Below, piece after piece: positions 8,039-16,391 of a stretch of DNA of 64,000 nt. The stretch lies in NCBI GenBank assembly GCA_049324875.1, contig JBMONC010000057.1:1-64000 (forward strand), read 5' to 3'. The stretch comes from JAWLHU01 sp049324875. GTDB taxonomy: Bacteria; Bacillota; Sulfobacillia; Symbiobacteriales; Symbiobacteriaceae. The notes under the pieces are model-generated. The model made no database searches. It was not told where the DNA came from and saw nothing but the letters and a program-made list of their open reading frames with translations. Numbering within the stretch: position 1 is the first letter of the stretch; the number at the start of each line of letters is the position of its first letter. A program made the translations under genes and the position numbers.

Positions 8039-9097
8039 CTAAACCGGCGTCCGCATACGCAGCATCTTCACGAACAGGCCGCCGATAAGGATCAGGCCGA
8101 CCCACCCCACCGCCGGGAAGAGGAAGCCCACCAGATTGGAGAAGCCGAACTGGGCGGCCACCAGGGCAAGAGCACTGGCACCCACGACCAGCGGGATGTA
8201 GCGGGGGGACTCCGGCTGCGAGAGCCGCACCGCCAGGCCAAAGAGGCTCGCCACAGCGGTGGTGTAGACCTCCGCCCAGAGCACCAGGCTGTATGTCGTC
8301 TGCAGCCAGCCCGGGAACTGCCGGGCCAGGTGGAGCATCGGCACCTCATAGCCGGCCGAATCCGGCAGGCCGGCCAGGACCGCCAGGTTGATGAAGAGTG
8401 CTCCCAGACCAAGGGCAAGCCCGCCTAAGAGGCCCCCATAATGGAGCACCCGCTCATCCTTCACCTCCCTCCCCAGCGGTCCCAGAACCGCCACGGAGAG
8501 CAGCAGGTTGTAGGAGACGTAAAGCAGGGCACTCACCGGCCAGAAGTTGGTCGCCGCCTGGGCCGGCCGGAACCAGGCCAGATCCCCCGCGGAGATGCCG
8601 TTGACCAGGATCGATCCGGTGGAGACGACCAGCACCATACCGATCAGGATCGGGGCGACCGCCGAGATGGAGGCCACCACCCCCCGCAGGCCCAGCACCA
8701 CGGTGCCGCCCGACAGGATTGCCATCACCAGTGTGCCCATGAACCGGTTCAGGTGCCAGTGCTCTGCGAAGACGGCGCCGGAGCCCGCCATCATGATCGC
8801 CGCCCCACCGAACAGAAAGAAGGTGATCACCCAGTCCACAACCCGCCCCAGGGTTGGGCCGGCGGCGGCCTCCACAACCGGCAGGTGCGACTCTGCCTGC
8901 AGGCGATGCCCGAGCCGCAGAACCACCGAACCCAACACGGCCAGCAGCACGGCTGCCACCAGCACCCCGTAGATGCTGGAAAGCCCAAAGTGGGTGAAGA
9001 ACTTCAGGATCTCCTGTCCCGTGGCAAACCCCGCACCCACCACGGTGCCCACGTAGGTGGCGGCCACTGTGAAGACCGACACACCGCGCTGTTTCAC
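8039..9097 (-). CDS. YkvI-like integral membrane protein
   Basis: A 352-residue polytopic membrane protein with about ten hydrophobic segments. It opens with TYVGTVVGAGFATGQEILKF, a signature of the YkvI family, which belongs to the wider amino-acid/sodium symporter-like (LeuT/APC fold) group. Substrate is not known for the family. GTG 9097 is preferred because GGGGGG lies six bases upstream; an ATG at 9103 abuts that site and an upstream ATG at 9148 would place the inverted repeat at 9111-9134 inside the gene. It is divergent from kynureninase, so a role in uptake or efflux of a tryptophan-related compound is possible but only inferred. Confidence 0.8.
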   Translation of the reverse strand: MKQRGVSVFTVAATYVGTVVGAGFATGQEILKFFTHFGLSSIYGVLVAAVLLAVLGSVVLRLGHRLQAESHLPVVEAAAGPTLGRVVDWVITFFLFGGAAIMMAGSGAVFAEHWHLNRFMGTLVMAILSGGTVVLGLRGVVASISAVAPILIGMVLVVSTGSILVNGISAGDLAWFRPAQAATNFWPVSALLYVSYNLLLSVAVLGPLGREVKDERVLHYGGLLGGLALGLGALFINLAVLAGLPDSAGYEVPMLHLARQFPGWLQTTYSLVLWAEVYTTAVASLFGLAVRLSQPESPRYIPLVVGASALALVAAQFGFSNLVGFLFPAVGWVGLILIGGLFVKMLRMRTPV

Positions 9098-9110
9098 CAA
9101 CATCCCCCCT

Positions 9111-9134
9111 GTTGGGGTTAGTGTGAACCCCAAC
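9111..9134. promoter_or_regulatory. Perfect inverted repeat between ykvI-like gene and kynU
   Basis: GTTGGGGTT and AACCCCAAC form a perfect 9-bp dyad around six bases, placed just upstream of the ribosome site of the leftward gene. It could be an operator or a leader hairpin. No regulator gene is next to it. Confidence 0.5.
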
Positions 9135-9225
9135 GGCGAATGGTACACCCGGAAGCAACCGGCAGGGGTTTGACGCCCTCTGCCTGAATACCTTCATCAA
9201 TATGATGTGTCAGCAGGAGGTAGTC

Positions 9226-10527
9226 ATGGCAGAGAGCTTCCGCCTGTCCTTTCAGCCGGGCCCGGAGCAGGCGCGCACGCTGGACGCGCAGGATCCGCTG
9301 CGCTCCTTCCGCGACCGCTTTTACCTGCAGCCCGGCCGCATCTACCTGGACGGCAACTCGTTGGGCCTGGCCTCACGGGACGCGGAAGCCGCGCTGCTGG
9401 ATGCCCTCGAAAGCTGGAAGCGGTACGGGATCGACGGTTGGACCGCCGGGGACCGCCCCTGGTTCTACATGGCGGAGGAGCTGGGCAGCTTGCAGGCCGA
9501 TCTGGTGGGTGCTCTTCCAGAGGAGGTAGTCGTCACCGGCACCACGACGGTCAACCTGCACACGCTGGTGGCTACCTTCTACCAACCAACCGGCCGCCGC
9601 ACCAAGATCCTGGCCGACATCCTCAACTTCCCCTCCGACCTGTATGCCCTCCAGAGCCAGGTGCGGCTCCGGGGCCTGGACCCTGCTGAACACCTCGTGC
9701 TCGTCCCGAGCCGTGACGGCCGCACCCTGAACGAGGAGGATCTGATCGCCGCCATGACCGATGAGGTGGCGCTGGCGGTGCTCCCCTCTGTCCTCTACCG
9801 GAGCGGCCAGCTGCTGGACATGGAGCGGCTGACAGCCGAGGCCCGCCGGCGGGGGATTCCCATCGGGTTCGACTGCTCCCACTCGGCGGGGTCGGTCCCC
9901 CACCGGCTGCATGACTGGGGGGTTGATTTTGCCTTCTGGTGCAACTACAAGTACCTGAACGGTGGCCCTGGGGCGGTGGGGAGCCTCTTCGTCCACCAGC
10001 GCCACTTTGGCCGCACACCAGGGCTCTCCGGCTGGTTCGGCTACCGGAAGGAGCGGCAGTTCGCCATGCTGCCCACCTTCGAACCGGCCCCCACCGCAGG
10101 GGCCTGGCAGATCAGCACGCCCCCCGTCCTCTCCACCGCCCCGCTCTACGGCGCTCTCCGAACCTTCCGGGAGGCCGGGATGGCGGCGATTCGGGCCAAA
10201 TCGCTGCACCAGACCGCCTACCTGATCTACCTGATTGACACCTACCTGGCCGGCCCACCCTACCGCTTCTCTGTCGGCACCCCCCGTGAGGAGCGCCGCC
10301 GGGGCGGGCACGTCGCCCTGGAACACGCCGATGCTGTGCGGGTGAATGCGGCGTTGAGGTCGCTGGGGGTCGTGCCAGACTTCCGACCGCCCAACGTGAT
10401 TCGCCTGGCCCCGGTCGCCCTCTACACCTCCTACATGGATCTCTGGCAGACCGTTGAGTACCTGCGCCGGATTATCGATGAGCGGCTCCATGAACAGCAA
10501 AGCGACCGCCCCGGAACCGTCTCCTGA
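9226..10527 (+). CDS. kynU: Kynureninase
   Basis: PLP enzyme of 433 residues that cleaves kynurenine (or 3-hydroxykynurenine) to anthranilate (or 3-hydroxyanthranilate) and alanine. The N terminus RIYLDGNSLGL, the motif FDCSHSAGSVPHRLHDWGVD and the PLP-lysine segment CNYKYLNGGPGA (Lys242) are diagnostic. The C-terminal part (GGHVALEH, RPPNVIRLAPVALYTSY) is complete and the length is normal. The start at ATG 9226 has an AGGAGG site five bases upstream; an earlier in-frame ATG at 9202 lacks one. The other kynurenine-pathway enzymes are not in the window, so it probably acts on imported kynurenine or with unlinked genes. It lies divergent from the YkvI-like membrane protein. Confidence 0.93.
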   Translation: MAESFRLSFQPGPEQARTLDAQDPLRSFRDRFYLQPGRIYLDGNSLGLASRDAEAALLDALESWKRYGIDGWTAGDRPWFYMAEELGSLQADLVGALPEEVVVTGTTTVNLHTLVATFYQPTGRRTKILADILNFPSDLYALQSQVRLRGLDPAEHLVLVPSRDGRTLNEEDLIAAMTDEVALAVLPSVLYRSGQLLDMERLTAEARRRGIPIGFDCSHSAGSVPHRLHDWGVDFAFWCNYKYLNGGPGAVGSLFVHQRHFGRTPGLSGWFGYRKERQFAMLPTFEPAPTAGAWQISTPPVLSTAPLYGALRTFREAGMAAIRAKSLHQTAYLIYLIDTYLAGPPYRFSVGTPREERRRGGHVALEHADAVRVNAALRSLGVVPDFRPPNVIRLAPVALYTSYMDLWQTVEYLRRIIDERLHEQQSDRPGTVS

Positions 10528-10590
10528 TCATTCGACCAGACCCAGCGGACAGTAGCCCGTGCTGCGGTCATCCAGTCAGGGGGGGCAGTG

Positions 10591-13500
10591 GTGCAGAATC
10601 TCCGCTTTCGAACGACCGGCCTGCTGATCATTGTGGCGGTCATCGAACTCTTCCTGGGGCTGAGCATCTACGCCTTCCCGCAGGAATTCCGGTCACCTGT
10701 CTATAACAGCCTTCAGCCCTACCTGGGGTACCTCTCCACCGCCCTCACAGCGGGCGGGGTGGTGCTGCTCTCCTTTACCCGTTACCCGCTGAAGCCCTGG
10801 GCCATGCGGCTGGTAGTCGCTCTCCCAGCCGCTCCGCTTCTGGCGATGGCCTACGGGTTGGCAGGCCACGGTCAGTCGTACGCACCCTACTCCCTGGTCA
10901 TCCTCGCCCTGGGCATCATCCTTGCGCCGTGGCTGCCAAGCCACCCCCAGGGGCGCTGGCCCCTCAGCTTCCTGGTGATGGCTTCCATGTACCTGCTGAT
11001 GGGCGTCCAGGTGCTGGTCTGGCCGGAGTCCCCGACCTCACTGGTTCACAGCGCCATGGCCGATTGGGGCTGGCCGGGGGCCCTGCTGCAGATCGCCAGC
11101 GGCCTGGCGCTGCTCTTCATCCAGCCCGGCGCGAGGCGCCCCACCCAGGCCGCCCTCTGCCTCGTGGCCCTGCTGTTCCCCCTCATCGCCACCTGGAAGG
11201 CCTGGACGGTCGGCTTCATGACCGGGGCGGTGGTATCGGGTGTCTGGTTGGTCGTGCTGACCGGCACGCTCTGGCGCGCCTTAGGCGGGAGCAACCTCTT
11301 CGGCGAACTGGAGCCGTCCGCGGCGCCTGAGGGCGCCTCTCGCGAGGCGGAGCGGCTGCTGGAGCTGTGGTCGTGGATCCTGCTCCTGGTCATCCTGATC
11401 GTCTCGCTGCTAGGTGGCAGGGACTTCATCGCTTCACCGGTGACCACCAGCCTGTTCGTCCTGGCGGTCAGCCTGTATAACGTCGTTGTCTATATGGTGC
11501 GTCCCACGCTTGGCCGCCCCGAAACCCGGGTGCTGGCCCACCTCTCCTTCCTGACGCTGGCCGTCGGCTTCCTGCTGACCCGGGGCGGTCATCTGGCCTT
11601 TGCCCTCAGCGCCCTGATGGTGGCCCCCCCGTTCCTGGCCACCCGGGTGCGGGGAGCGCGAACCGGTTACTTCATGCTGGGCCTCACCGTGACGACCGTT
11701 GTGCTTTTCCAGGCCGCCGGATGGCACCTGAGCCAGCGGCCGCTGCTCGAAACGGTGCAGGATGTACTGGTACAGGTGCTCGTCATCATCACGGCGGGTA
11801 CGATTGGGATCCGCAGTGCTGCCCAGCAGCACCAGCTGGTTCTCGAGTTGGCGAATGCCCGGGCTCACCTGCAGTGGCAGGTGCAGCAGCAGTCGCTCAC
11901 CTCCCGGATCGGGCAGGCGGTCCGGAGCTCTCTTGACCTCGATGAGATCCTGGCGCGGACGGTAAACGAACTGGGGCGGGCCTTCGAGGTAAGCCGGTGC
12001 TATATACGCCTGCGCGGGGAGCAGGGCTTCCTGCCAATCATCCACCAGTACGTGGCGGATGGAGTCTTCCCCCTCAACGAAGAACACCTGCCGTACCTCC
12101 GCCTCAGCCAGATGGTGGCGGAGGTAGGGCATGTGATCGCCGTCGAGGATATGCTCCGGAGCCCCGTCTGGAAGGAGCTGGGTGTCCTCGGAGGAACCCG
12201 TGCAGCGCTGGCCGCCCCGATCCGCTCGGGGCAGGAGCTGCATGGGGTGATCATCTTCCACCACTGTCACGAGCCGAGGCGCTGGACCCCCGACGAGATC
12301 AAGTTCCTGGAGGCGGTCGCCAGTCAGGTGGCTGTGGCGCTCTCCCACGCCAAGACCCACAGGGACCTCGCCCAGCGGCATGCCGAACTCCAGCAGGCGC
12401 TGCGGGCGGCGCAAACCGCCGAGGAGGCCCAGGCCCGGCTGGTCAGCATCCTGGAGGCCACAACGGACTTTGTGGGAATCACCGACAGGCACGGGAAGGT
12501 CCTGCACGTGAACAGGGCTGCCCGGATCGAGTTGAATATCGCCGATGAGACCGACCTCCAGCTCAACATTCACCAGGTCTTTGCTCCGACCTTCGTCCAT
12601 AACGGGCTCCAGAAGGCCCTCTGGACTGCCATGCGGCGCGGGGCGTGGAGTGGTGAGGGCGCTGTCCGCGGGATGAACGGACGCGAGATCCCGGTCTCAC
12701 TGGTGATCCTGGTCCACCGGGACCAATCCGGTGAAATCTTCTTCGCCACCATCGCCCGGGACATCTCCGCCCAGAAACGGGCCCAGGAAGCGCTGCAGGA
12801 CAGCGAGGAGCGCTTCCGGAGCGCCTTCGACTTCGCCCCCATCGGCATGGGACTGGTCACCCAGGAGGGCCGCTGGTTCCAGGTGAATCAGCCGCTGTGC
12901 GAGATGCTCGGCTACGATGAGTCCGAACTGCTGCAGATGCCGGCCAACCTGCTGGTCCATCCGGAGGACCTGGAGGGGGTAGCCGAGCAGAACAGGCAGA
13001 TGAACCTGGGCGCCCTTCGCTCCTACCAGTCAGAGCAACGCTGGATTCATAAGTACGGCCATCTGGTATGGGTGCAGGTGAGCGTGTCCATCATCCGGGC
13101 ATCGGAACCGACAGGTCCCTACTACGTGCTTCACGTGCAGGACATCACCGAGCGGAAGCGGGTGGAGAGTCAGCTTCTGCACCTGGCCAACTATGACCCC
13201 CTCACCGACCTCTTCAACCGGCGGCGGTTCCAGGAGGAGTTGGAGCGGCAGATCGCCAATGCGGCCCGCTATGGAACCCGTGGTGCTCTCCTCTTCATCG
13301 ACCTTGACCAGTTCAAGTATATAAACGACAGCCTCGGTCACCAGGCGGGGGACCGGATGCTGAAGAGCCTGGCCGCCCTCCTGCGCAGCCACCTCCGGGA
13401 GGGGGACGCCATTGCCCGGCTGGGCGGCGACGAGTTCGCGGTTCTCCTGCCCCACGCCGACGCCCTCCAGGCCGAAGCCGTGGCCCAGAAGCTGCTGGAG

Positions 13501-14475
13501 GCGGTGCGGCGTCATGTGGAGATCATCGACGGGCGGCCCATCGGGATCACCGGCTCGATGGGGATCGCCCTCTTCCCCGACCACGGCAGGAGCGCCGAAG
13601 AGTTGCTCGCCTACGCCGACATGGCGATGTACCAGGTGAAGGAGGCCGGCCGGAACAACTTCGCCCTCTACAGGCCGGACCAGACCACCCTGCTCCAGTT
13701 GGAATCAAAGCTGACCTGGGAACGGCGGATCCGGGAGGCGCTGGAATCCGACGGCTTCATGCTCTACCAGCAGCCGATCTTCTGCTTCCGCTCCCATCGG
13801 GTTACCCGCTACGAGGCGCTCCTGCGGATGAAGGGGAAGGACGGAGAGGCGATCTACCCGGACCACTTCCTCTCGGTGGCGGAACGGTTTGGGCTGATCC
13901 ACGACATTGACCGCTGGGTTGTCAGGGAGGCGATTCGCCAGATCGCCGCCCAACGGTCAGAGGATCCTGAGTTCTGCCTGGAGGTCAACCTCTCCGGAAA
14001 GGCGCTGATCGACCCCGAGTTGCTCCCGCTGATCAAGCGGGAGATCGAGGCGAACGGGATCGCTCCGTCGCGACTGGTGTTCGAGATCACGGAGACCGCA
14101 GCCTGCACCGACACGGTAGCGGGGCGGCAGTTCGTGAGCACCCTCCGGGAGATCGGTTGCCGCTTTGCCCTGGATGACTTCGGTTCCGGCTTCTCCTCCT
14201 TCGGCTACCTGAAGCACCTGCCGGTGGATTACCTGAAGATCGACGGCAGCTTCATCCGGAACCTCGCCCGCGACCCGGTCGACCAGGAGTTGGTGCGGGC
14301 CATGGTGCAGGTGGCCCGGGCGCTGGGGCGAAAGACGATCGCAGAGAGCGTGGAGGATGGTGAAACCCTGGAGTTGCTCCGTCAGCTCGGGGTCGACTAC
14401 GCCCAGGGCTACCACATTGGGCGTCCCGTGCCGGTCTGGCCCAGCCCCATCCCTCAGGGTGACATGGACCGGTAG
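10591..14475 (+). CDS. Membrane sensor with GAF, two PAS, GGDEF and EAL domains
   Basis: A 1294-residue cyclic-di-GMP signalling protein. The first 400 residues hold about a dozen hydrophobic segments, an unassigned membrane sensor module. A GAF domain follows (about 430-590), then two PAS domains (about 615-735 and 745-865) linked by coiled-coil helices. The GGDEF domain has an intact RLGGDEF active site (about 945) with an inhibitory RxxD site (REGD) five residues before it. The EAL domain has YEALLR (about 1075) and DDFGSGFSSFGYLK (about 1195). Both catalytic motifs look intact, so it may make and degrade c-di-GMP. GTG 10591 is preferred over 10588 because the G-rich ribosome site is then five bases away. 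Confidence 0.9.
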   Translation: MQNLRFRTTGLLIIVAVIELFLGLSIYAFPQEFRSPVYNSLQPYLGYLSTALTAGGVVLLSFTRYPLKPWAMRLVVALPAAPLLAMAYGLAGHGQSYAPYSLVILALGIILAPWLPSHPQGRWPLSFLVMASMYLLMGVQVLVWPESPTSLVHSAMADWGWPGALLQIASGLALLFIQPGARRPTQAALCLVALLFPLIATWKAWTVGFMTGAVVSGVWLVVLTGTLWRALGGSNLFGELEPSAAPEGASREAERLLELWSWILLLVILIVSLLGGRDFIASPVTTSLFVLAVSLYNVVVYMVRPTLGRPETRVLAHLSFLTLAVGFLLTRGGHLAFALSALMVAPPFLATRVRGARTGYFMLGLTVTTVVLFQAAGWHLSQRPLLETVQDVLVQVLVIITAGTIGIRSAAQQHQLVLELANARAHLQWQVQQQSLTSRIGQAVRSSLDLDEILARTVNELGRAFEVSRCYIRLRGEQGFLPIIHQYVADGVFPLNEEHLPYLRLSQMVAEVGHVIAVEDMLRSPVWKELGVLGGTRAALAAPIRSGQELHGVIIFHHCHEPRRWTPDEIKFLEAVASQVAVALSHAKTHRDLAQRHAELQQALRAAQTAEEAQARLVSILEATTDFVGITDRHGKVLHVNRAARIELNIADETDLQLNIHQVFAPTFVHNGLQKALWTAMRRGAWSGEGAVRGMNGREIPVSLVILVHRDQSGEIFFATIARDISAQKRAQEALQDSEERFRSAFDFAPIGMGLVTQEGRWFQVNQPLCEMLGYDESELLQMPANLLVHPEDLEGVAEQNRQMNLGALRSYQSEQRWIHKYGHLVWVQVSVSIIRASEPTGPYYVLHVQDITERKRVESQLLHLANYDPLTDLFNRRRFQEELERQIANAARYGTRGALLFIDLDQFKYINDSLGHQAGDRMLKSLAALLRSHLREGDAIARLGGDEFAVLLPHADALQAEAVAQKLLEAVRRHVEIIDGRPIGITGSMGIALFPDHGRSAEELLAYADMAMYQVKEAGRNNFALYRPDQTTLLQLESKLTWERRIREALESDGFMLYQQPIFCFRSHRVTRYEALLRMKGKDGEAIYPDHFLSVAERFGLIHDIDRWVVREAIRQIAAQRSEDPEFCLEVNLSGKALIDPELLPLIKREIEANGIAPSRLVFEITETAACTDTVAGRQFVSTLREIGCRFALDDFGSGFSSFGYLKHLPVDYLKIDGSFIRNLARDPVDQELVRAMVQVARALGRKTIAESVEDGETLELLRQLGVDYAQGYHIGRPVPVWPSPIPQGDMDR

Positions 14476-14490
14476 GTAACAGATTTGTCA

Positions 14491-14520
14491 GGGCGTGACC
14501 GGAAGTGGCCGGTCACGCCC
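14491..14520 (+). terminator. Stem-loop after the GGDEF-EAL gene
   Basis: A perfect 12-bp stem (GGGCGTGACCGG with CCGGTCACGCCC) with a six-base loop begins 15 bases past the stop. The following ATTCCCGTTG is only weakly T-rich. Confidence 0.7.
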
Positions 14521-14527
14521 ATTCCCG

Positions 14528-14556
14528 TTGACTTCCATCCAGCGTCTTACTAGAAT
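14528..14556 (+). promoter_or_regulatory. Sigma-A promoter of the RND efflux operon
   Basis: TTGACT (14528-14533) and TAGAAT (14551-14556) are separated by exactly 17 bases, each a 5/6 match to the consensus. The inferred start lies inside the palindrome that follows. It precedes the TolC-like gene by about 70 bases. Confidence 0.8.
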
Positions 14557-14572
14557 GAGTGAGTACTCACTC
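14557..14572. promoter_or_regulatory. TetR-type operator overlapping the transcription start
   Basis: GAGTGAGTACTCACTC is a perfect 16-bp palindrome lying directly after the -10 element. Its form (GTGAGT-type half sites) is common among TetR-family operators, and a TetR gene is second in the operon it would control. Bound repressor would block initiation, so autoregulation is the simplest reading. Confidence 0.8.
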
Positions 14573-14629
14573 CTCGGGGGTCCCCCCTGAGGCTCTCTCC
14601 TTCATCTGAGCGGGAAGGTGGCAGATACC

Positions 14630-15766
14630 ATGCGCATTCGGAGCGCCCTGGCTGCGGCGCTGATCTCCGTGACGCTTCTTTCCGCAACTGGGGAGCCGTC
14701 TTTGGCGGAGCCATCCGGTTCCCAGGCTGCGCCGGACTCATCTGACCAGGGGCTGGTGCTCACCCTGGAGCAGGCGCTGGCCCTGGCTGAGGCGACCAAC
14801 CCCGGGCTGCAGCTTGCCGCCTATCAACTGATGAGCGCCCGGGCTTCGCTCGAAGCGGCGCCCGCCAACGCCGAGGCCCTCGCCCCGGCAGCCAGCGCCT
14901 TTGTGCAGTGGCAGTACGGGCTCACGATTCCCGCTGCGGCCATCTCCCCTGAGGCGGCCGCGGAGCAGGCCCGCATCTCCTACGAGCAGGCGGCTCTCGA
15001 CTACTACACCGCCCGGCAGCAGGTACGGGCGGGGGCGCTGCAGGCCTACGTCGAGTGGCAGCGGGCCATCGCGACCGTCGAGGCCCAGCAGGCCGCCCTG
15101 GACCGGGCCCTGACCCAGGAGGCGAACGTGAAGGCCGCCCTGGAGGTGGGCAACGCCGCCCCGTACGACCTGCTTCAGGTCCAGGCAGCGGTGGCAGGGC
15201 AGCAGGCTGCTCTGATCGGTTCCCAAGCCATGGAGTCGGCTGCCCGCAGCGCCCTCGAACAGGTCTTCAGCGCTCCGCTGGCCAAAGGGGTCCGCCCCGA
15301 ACCGATCCAGATTCAGGCCGCCGATGTGGTCCTCCCCACCGATCTCGAGGCCCTGGTGGCCACCGCCCTGGCCAACCGGCCCGATCTCCGCCTCCAGGGT
15401 CTGGACCTGGCCGCCCGTCGCCTGCAGGCCACACTGGCCGACGCCGGCGGCAGCTCCCTGGTCCAGATCCAGGCGGTCGCGACCCAGTATGAGCTGGCCG
15501 CGGCCAGGGCCCGGAGCGAGGTGACCCAGGCGCTGCTGGCGGCGCAGGGCGCCCTGGAGGAGCTAAAGGCCCGCGAGAAGGCGCTGGAACCGGCACGGGA
15601 GGCGCTCCGTCTCGCCGAACTCCGCCACGAGGCGGGCATCGCCACCTATGTGGAGGTGCAGGGGGCCTCGGCTGCGGCCCTCCAGGCCGAGGCGGCACGG
15701 ATCCAGGCAGTGGCGAACCTGGCGCTGCGACTGCTGCAACTGCGCCAAGCCATAGGCGAACTGTAG
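14630..15766 (+). CDS. TolC-family outer-membrane-factor-like protein
   Basis: A 378-residue exported protein with a signal peptide (residues 1-26) and a long Ala/Glu/Gln-rich helical body typical of TolC-family coiled coils. It begins with LTLEQALALAEATNPGL, the usual TolC repeat start, and has a second repeat start at DLEALVATALANRPDLRLQ. The family forms outer-membrane exit ducts for RND pumps in diderm bacteria. It is shorter than Gram-negative TolC (about 470). ATG 14630 is chosen because AAGGTGG stands eight bases upstream; GTG 14618 overlaps that site. It is the first gene of a five-gene operon with an adaptor and an RND pump. Its presence in an apparent Firmicute is unusual. Confidence 0.85.
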   Translation: MRIRSALAAALISVTLLSATGEPSLAEPSGSQAAPDSSDQGLVLTLEQALALAEATNPGLQLAAYQLMSARASLEAAPANAEALAPAASAFVQWQYGLTIPAAAISPEAAAEQARISYEQAALDYYTARQQVRAGALQAYVEWQRAIATVEAQQAALDRALTQEANVKAALEVGNAAPYDLLQVQAAVAGQQAALIGSQAMESAARSALEQVFSAPLAKGVRPEPIQIQAADVVLPTDLEALVATALANRPDLRLQGLDLAARRLQATLADAGGSSLVQIQAVATQYELAAARARSEVTQALLAAQGALEELKAREKALEPAREALRLAELRHEAGIATYVEVQGASAAALQAEAARIQAVANLALRLLQLRQAIGEL

Positions 15767-15777
15767 GAGGGGTCTCC

Positions 15778-16380
15778 ATGGAAAACACCAGGGATCGCGT
15801 GCTGGAGGCTGCCCTCCGGCTCTTCAGCGAGAACGGCTACCGGGGCGCCACCACCGCCGAGATCGCCCGGCAGGCCGGCGTCGCTGAAGGGACCATCTAT
15901 CGCTACTTCCGAGATAAGAAGGAACTCTTCCTTGCCTGCGTCGAGCCCGTGATCCAGGAGGCGATCCGCCGGGAGAACACCCTTCCCCGGGAGGGCTCCC
16001 CCCGCGAGATCCTGCGCCGGCGGATCATCGAGCGGGTGCGGGTGATCCGGGAGAACCTCCCGGTCTTCCACATCCTCTTCACCGAGAGCCGCTTTCACCC
16101 GGAGATCGCCAGCATCCTGCTGCAGCAGGTCTCGACCAGCATCTCCGCTCAGGAGAAGGAAGCGATCCAGCGGGCGGTGGAGTCCGGTGCCTTCCGCCGC
16201 CCCCCCAACCCGCTGATCATGAGCGTGGGGCTGACCTCGGCCATCTGGGCGATGGTGGCTGTGGGACCCGCGGCGGACCATCTGTTTGCCGACTGGCCTT
16301 ACCGCCCCTCCTACGCACGACTGGAAGAAGACGTGGCCGATTTCTTCGCTGACGCCCTGATGGCTGAGGCGAATACCTAG
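15778..16380 (+). CDS. TetR/AcrR family repressor
   Basis: A 200-residue regulator with an N-terminal helix-turn-helix (about 5-50; TTAEIARQAGVAEGTIYRYF) followed by a ligand-binding domain. It lies 11 bases after the TolC-like gene, with AGGAGG upstream of its ATG. It most likely represses its own operon through the palindrome at 14557-14572 and is released by a pump substrate. The inducer cannot be read from sequence. Confidence 0.92.
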   Translation: MENTRDRVLEAALRLFSENGYRGATTAEIARQAGVAEGTIYRYFRDKKELFLACVEPVIQEAIRRENTLPREGSPREILRRRIIERVRVIRENLPVFHILFTESRFHPEIASILLQQVSTSISAQEKEAIQRAVESGAFRRPPNPLIMSVGLTSAIWAMVAVGPAADHLFADWPYRPSYARLEEDVADFFADALMAEANT

Positions 16381-16391
16381 AGGTGGGACCG

